A stretch of DNA of 64,000 bases, taken from assembly GCF_009707365.1 (NCBI RefSeq), contig NZ_CP046122.1, positions 2,046,001-2,110,000 of the forward strand, in the 5' to 3' direction. This DNA is from Microlunatus sp. Gsoil 973 (GTDB lineage Bacteria; Actinomycetota; Actinomycetes; Propionibacteriales; Propionibacteriaceae). Below are positions 62,426-64,000 of the stretch, one piece after another. The translations under genes were made by a program, and so were the position numbers. The notes under the pieces are model-generated. The model saw nothing but the letters and a program-made list of their open reading frames with translations, ran no database searches and was not told the origin of the DNA. Position 1 is the first letter of the stretch, and every line of letters starts with the position of its first letter.

Positions 62426-63663
62426 CAACTCCGTCCGCGCTTGATCCACAGTGACTGGTCGACGTGGGTGAGCCGCTCGGCACCGGTGTCGGTGACCAGG
62501 ATGGGCTCGCTCAACTCGTAGCCCCAGCCGTCCATCCACATGCCGGCGATGACGTGGAAAGCCATGCCCGCCACGAGTTCGGTCCGCTCCTCGGCGCGCA
62601 GACTGACCGTCCGCTCACCCCAGTCCGGCGGATAGCCGATGCCGATCGAATACCCGATCCGGGACTCCTTGACCAGACCGTGCCGGATCAGCAGGTCGTT
62701 GAACGTGGCATGGACCTCGCCACCGGTCACGCCGGGCTTGATCATCTCCAGCAGGGCGGTCATGCCGTCACTGACGATCCCGGCGACCCGGGTCAGCCTG
62801 GGCTGCGGCGTGCCCAGCATCACGGTCCTGGCCAGCGGCGCGTGGTAGCGGTGGCAGACGCCGCTCAACTCGATGGTCGTCGCCTCGCCGGCGAGGAAGC
62901 GGTCGTCGGTCCAGGTCAGGTGCGGAACACCGGCCGACCTCCCGGTCGGCAACATCGGCACGATGGCCGGATAGTCCCCGCCCTGTTCGGGGGTTCCGGC
63001 GATCTGCGCCTCGCTGATCCGGGAGACCACGTCGCACTGCCGGACACCGACGGCGATCGCATCGAGAGCGACCACCATGGCCTGTTCACAGATCCGACCC
63101 GCCCGCCGCAGCTGATCCTGCTCGTACGGCGATTTGATCACCCGCACCCAATTGACCAGTTCGGCGCTGTCCACCAGGCGCTCGGCGCCGAATCGCGCCG
63201 CCAGCGCCAGATAGCCGCGGACCGGGAAGTAGTGCGCGTCACCCTCGACCGCGACCTGCCCGCCCGCGGCGAACAGGCCGAGCTCGGCCACCCGGTCAGC
63301 GATCCAGCTGTACGGATGGGTGTCCGGCTGGTGCACCAGCGACTCCGGATAGCCGTGCACACCGGCAGGGCGGTGTCCGAAACCCGCGCCGGCTGCGTCC
63401 ATCGCGCGGGCGAAGAAATGCGGCTCGCCACCGGCCGGAACGATCAGGCACTGCGGCGTGTAGAAGCTCCAGGCGTTGTAGCCGGTCAGGTAATAGATGT
63501 TGGCCGGATCGGCAACCACCAGCCCGGCCAGCGACCGGGCCGCGAGTGCCCGGTCGACCTGGCCCAGGCGTCGCCGGAACTCGGTTTCGTCGGGCAGCCC
63601 GGCGGACGGGCCCGGCGCGCCGGGTACCGGCGAGGGAGGTGCAGTACAGGTCAAGAGGCACAC
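62425..63663 (-). CDS. doeA: Ectoine hydrolase-like M24 protein (DoeA/EutD)
   Basis: About 412 residues with a creatinase/aminopeptidase P (pita-bread) fold. Segments recalled from DoeA/EutD are present almost unchanged: YLTGYNAWSFYTPQ, GGDYPAIVPMLPTG, HLTWTDDRF, YSIGIGYPPDWGERT. The aminopeptidase metal Asp residues are replaced (TIELSGVCHRYHAPLARTV), as in DoeA and creatinase, so it is not a metallopeptidase. DoeA opens the ectoine ring to N-acetyl-diaminobutyrate. Start uncertain: GTG 63663 or TTG 63654 (TTGA overlap with the upstream stop). It lies between the EutA-like gene and the aminotransferase in one operon. Confidence 0.85.
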   Translation of the reverse strand: MCLLTCTAPPSPVPGAPGPSAGLPDETEFRRRLGQVDRALAARSLAGLVVADPANIYYLTGYNAWSFYTPQCLIVPAGGEPHFFARAMDAAGAGFGHRPAGVHGYPESLVHQPDTHPYSWIADRVAELGLFAAGGQVAVEGDAHYFPVRGYLALAARFGAERLVDSAELVNWVRVIKSPYEQDQLRRAGRICEQAMVVALDAIAVGVRQCDVVSRISEAQIAGTPEQGGDYPAIVPMLPTGRSAGVPHLTWTDDRFLAGEATTIELSGVCHRYHAPLARTVMLGTPQPRLTRVAGIVSDGMTALLEMIKPGVTGGEVHATFNDLLIRHGLVKESRIGYSIGIGYPPDWGERTVSLRAEERTELVAGMAFHVIAGMWMDGWGYELSEPILVTDTGAERLTHVDQSLWIKRGRS

Positions 63664-64000
63664 CCGACCAGGCCATGTCCGGCGGAGAACAATCGCTGCC
63701 CCGGCCCGACCGGCGTCCGGCCGATCAACCGAAGGAGCCCCCACATCGTCGCCTGGTTCGCAGTGATCACCGGCTTGTCGATCACCGCCTCGACCCGACG
63801 GATCAGGTCGTAGGTGACCACGTTCGTGCACGCAACCAACAGGCACTCTGCCTCCGGCCGGTCCGCGGCCAGCAGCAGGTTCCAGATGACGTCGGGGTCG
63901 ACCCGCCAGATCTCCCGGGTGAGCCCAAGGTAGGTCGCTTCGACCACGTCGACGGCCGCCTCGTTGAGGTAGCGGACGAACGCGTCGGAGACCCGACGGT
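63651..64000 (-). CDS. Asp/Glu racemase-superfamily protein (EutA-like), partial
   Basis: Only the C-terminal ~115 residues are in the window; the gene runs off the right edge. It contains the second catalytic-Cys loop ECLLVACTNVVTYDLI and KPVITANQATMWGLLR, typical of maleate isomerase/arylmalonate decarboxylase/EutA proteins. It directly precedes the DoeA-like gene with overlap, as eutA precedes other ectoine genes. An internal GTG at 63947 is not a likely start because similarity to the paralogue continues upstream. Confidence 0.8.
   Translation of the reverse strand, partial: RRVSDAFVRYLNEAAVDVVEATYLGLTREIWRVDPDVIWNLLLAADRPEAECLLVACTNVVTYDLIRRVEAVIDKPVITANQATMWGLLRLIGRTPVGPGQRLFSAGHGLVGCAS

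Noticed and set aside
62425-63663. Xaa-Pro aminopeptidase
   Set aside because: The aminopeptidase metal-binding Asp residues are replaced by Glu/His and the conserved segments match ectoine hydrolase instead.

Overview
The window is high-GC chromosomal DNA from an actinobacterium, probably of the Propionibacteriales (Microlunatus-like). That placement rests on gene order and regulatory sites, not on a database search. The core order nrdJ-nrdR ... lexA ... hflX-dapF-miaA-miaB ... gluABCD-rny-recX-recA is the actinobacterial lexA/recA neighbourhood. LexA boxes are of the CGAAC-N4-GTTYG type and there is an IdeR/DtxR-type iron box. No tRNA, rRNA, phage, transposase or CRISPR was seen.

Layout. 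0.1-12.5 kb: an AbiEi/DUF559-like protein, the nrdR-nrdJ deoxyribonucleotide operon with two NrdR boxes, a DUF2752 membrane protein, a small membrane protein under two tandem LexA boxes, a large LuxR ATPase regulator divergent from a two-gene unit (beta-sandwich protein plus cysteine-desulfurase-like enzyme), then lexA. 12.5-16.4 kb: an iron-siderophore lipoprotein and a divergent class V aminotransferase sharing an iron box, a 13-bp x 7 tandem repeat, and sthA. 16.4-27 kb: an accessory sugar-utilization locus with three TIM-barrel glycosidase-like proteins, an enolase-superfamily enzyme, a sugar ABC importer and a GntR/FCD regulator; three matching operator-like sites tie it together. 27-28.4 kb: a PurO-like protein and a nested GC-rich repeat array. 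28.4-49 kb: dinG, hflX, dapF, miaA, a probably frameshifted gene, two GAF/ANTAR-type proteins, a CheR-PAS protein, miaB, an aldose epimerase, gluABCD, rny, recX and recA.

49-64 kb: a second catabolic region: MHS-type transporter, class III aminotransferase, succinate-semialdehyde-type dehydrogenase, GntR/FCD regulator, ornithine-cyclodeaminase-like gene, HTH-less PLP aminotransferase, an M20 deacylase, two Asp/Glu-racemase-like (EutA-type) proteins, and an M24 protein that closely resembles the ectoine hydrolase DoeA/EutD. Together these look like a scattered ectoine/hydroxyectoine degradation set. Three sites built on ATTGTCRACAA lie in front of the transporter, between the aminotransferase and dehydrogenase genes, and between the regulator and the cyclodeaminase gene, so the second GntR probably controls them. 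Two genes of this set are frameshifted at G runs (G12 in the cyclodeaminase gene, G4 in the M20 gene), which is either sequence error, decay or, for the G12 tract, slippage switching.

The most interesting items are the two GntR-linked catabolic regulons, the SOS-controlled small membrane protein, the nested repeat array at 27.8-28.3 kb and the homopolymer frameshifts.
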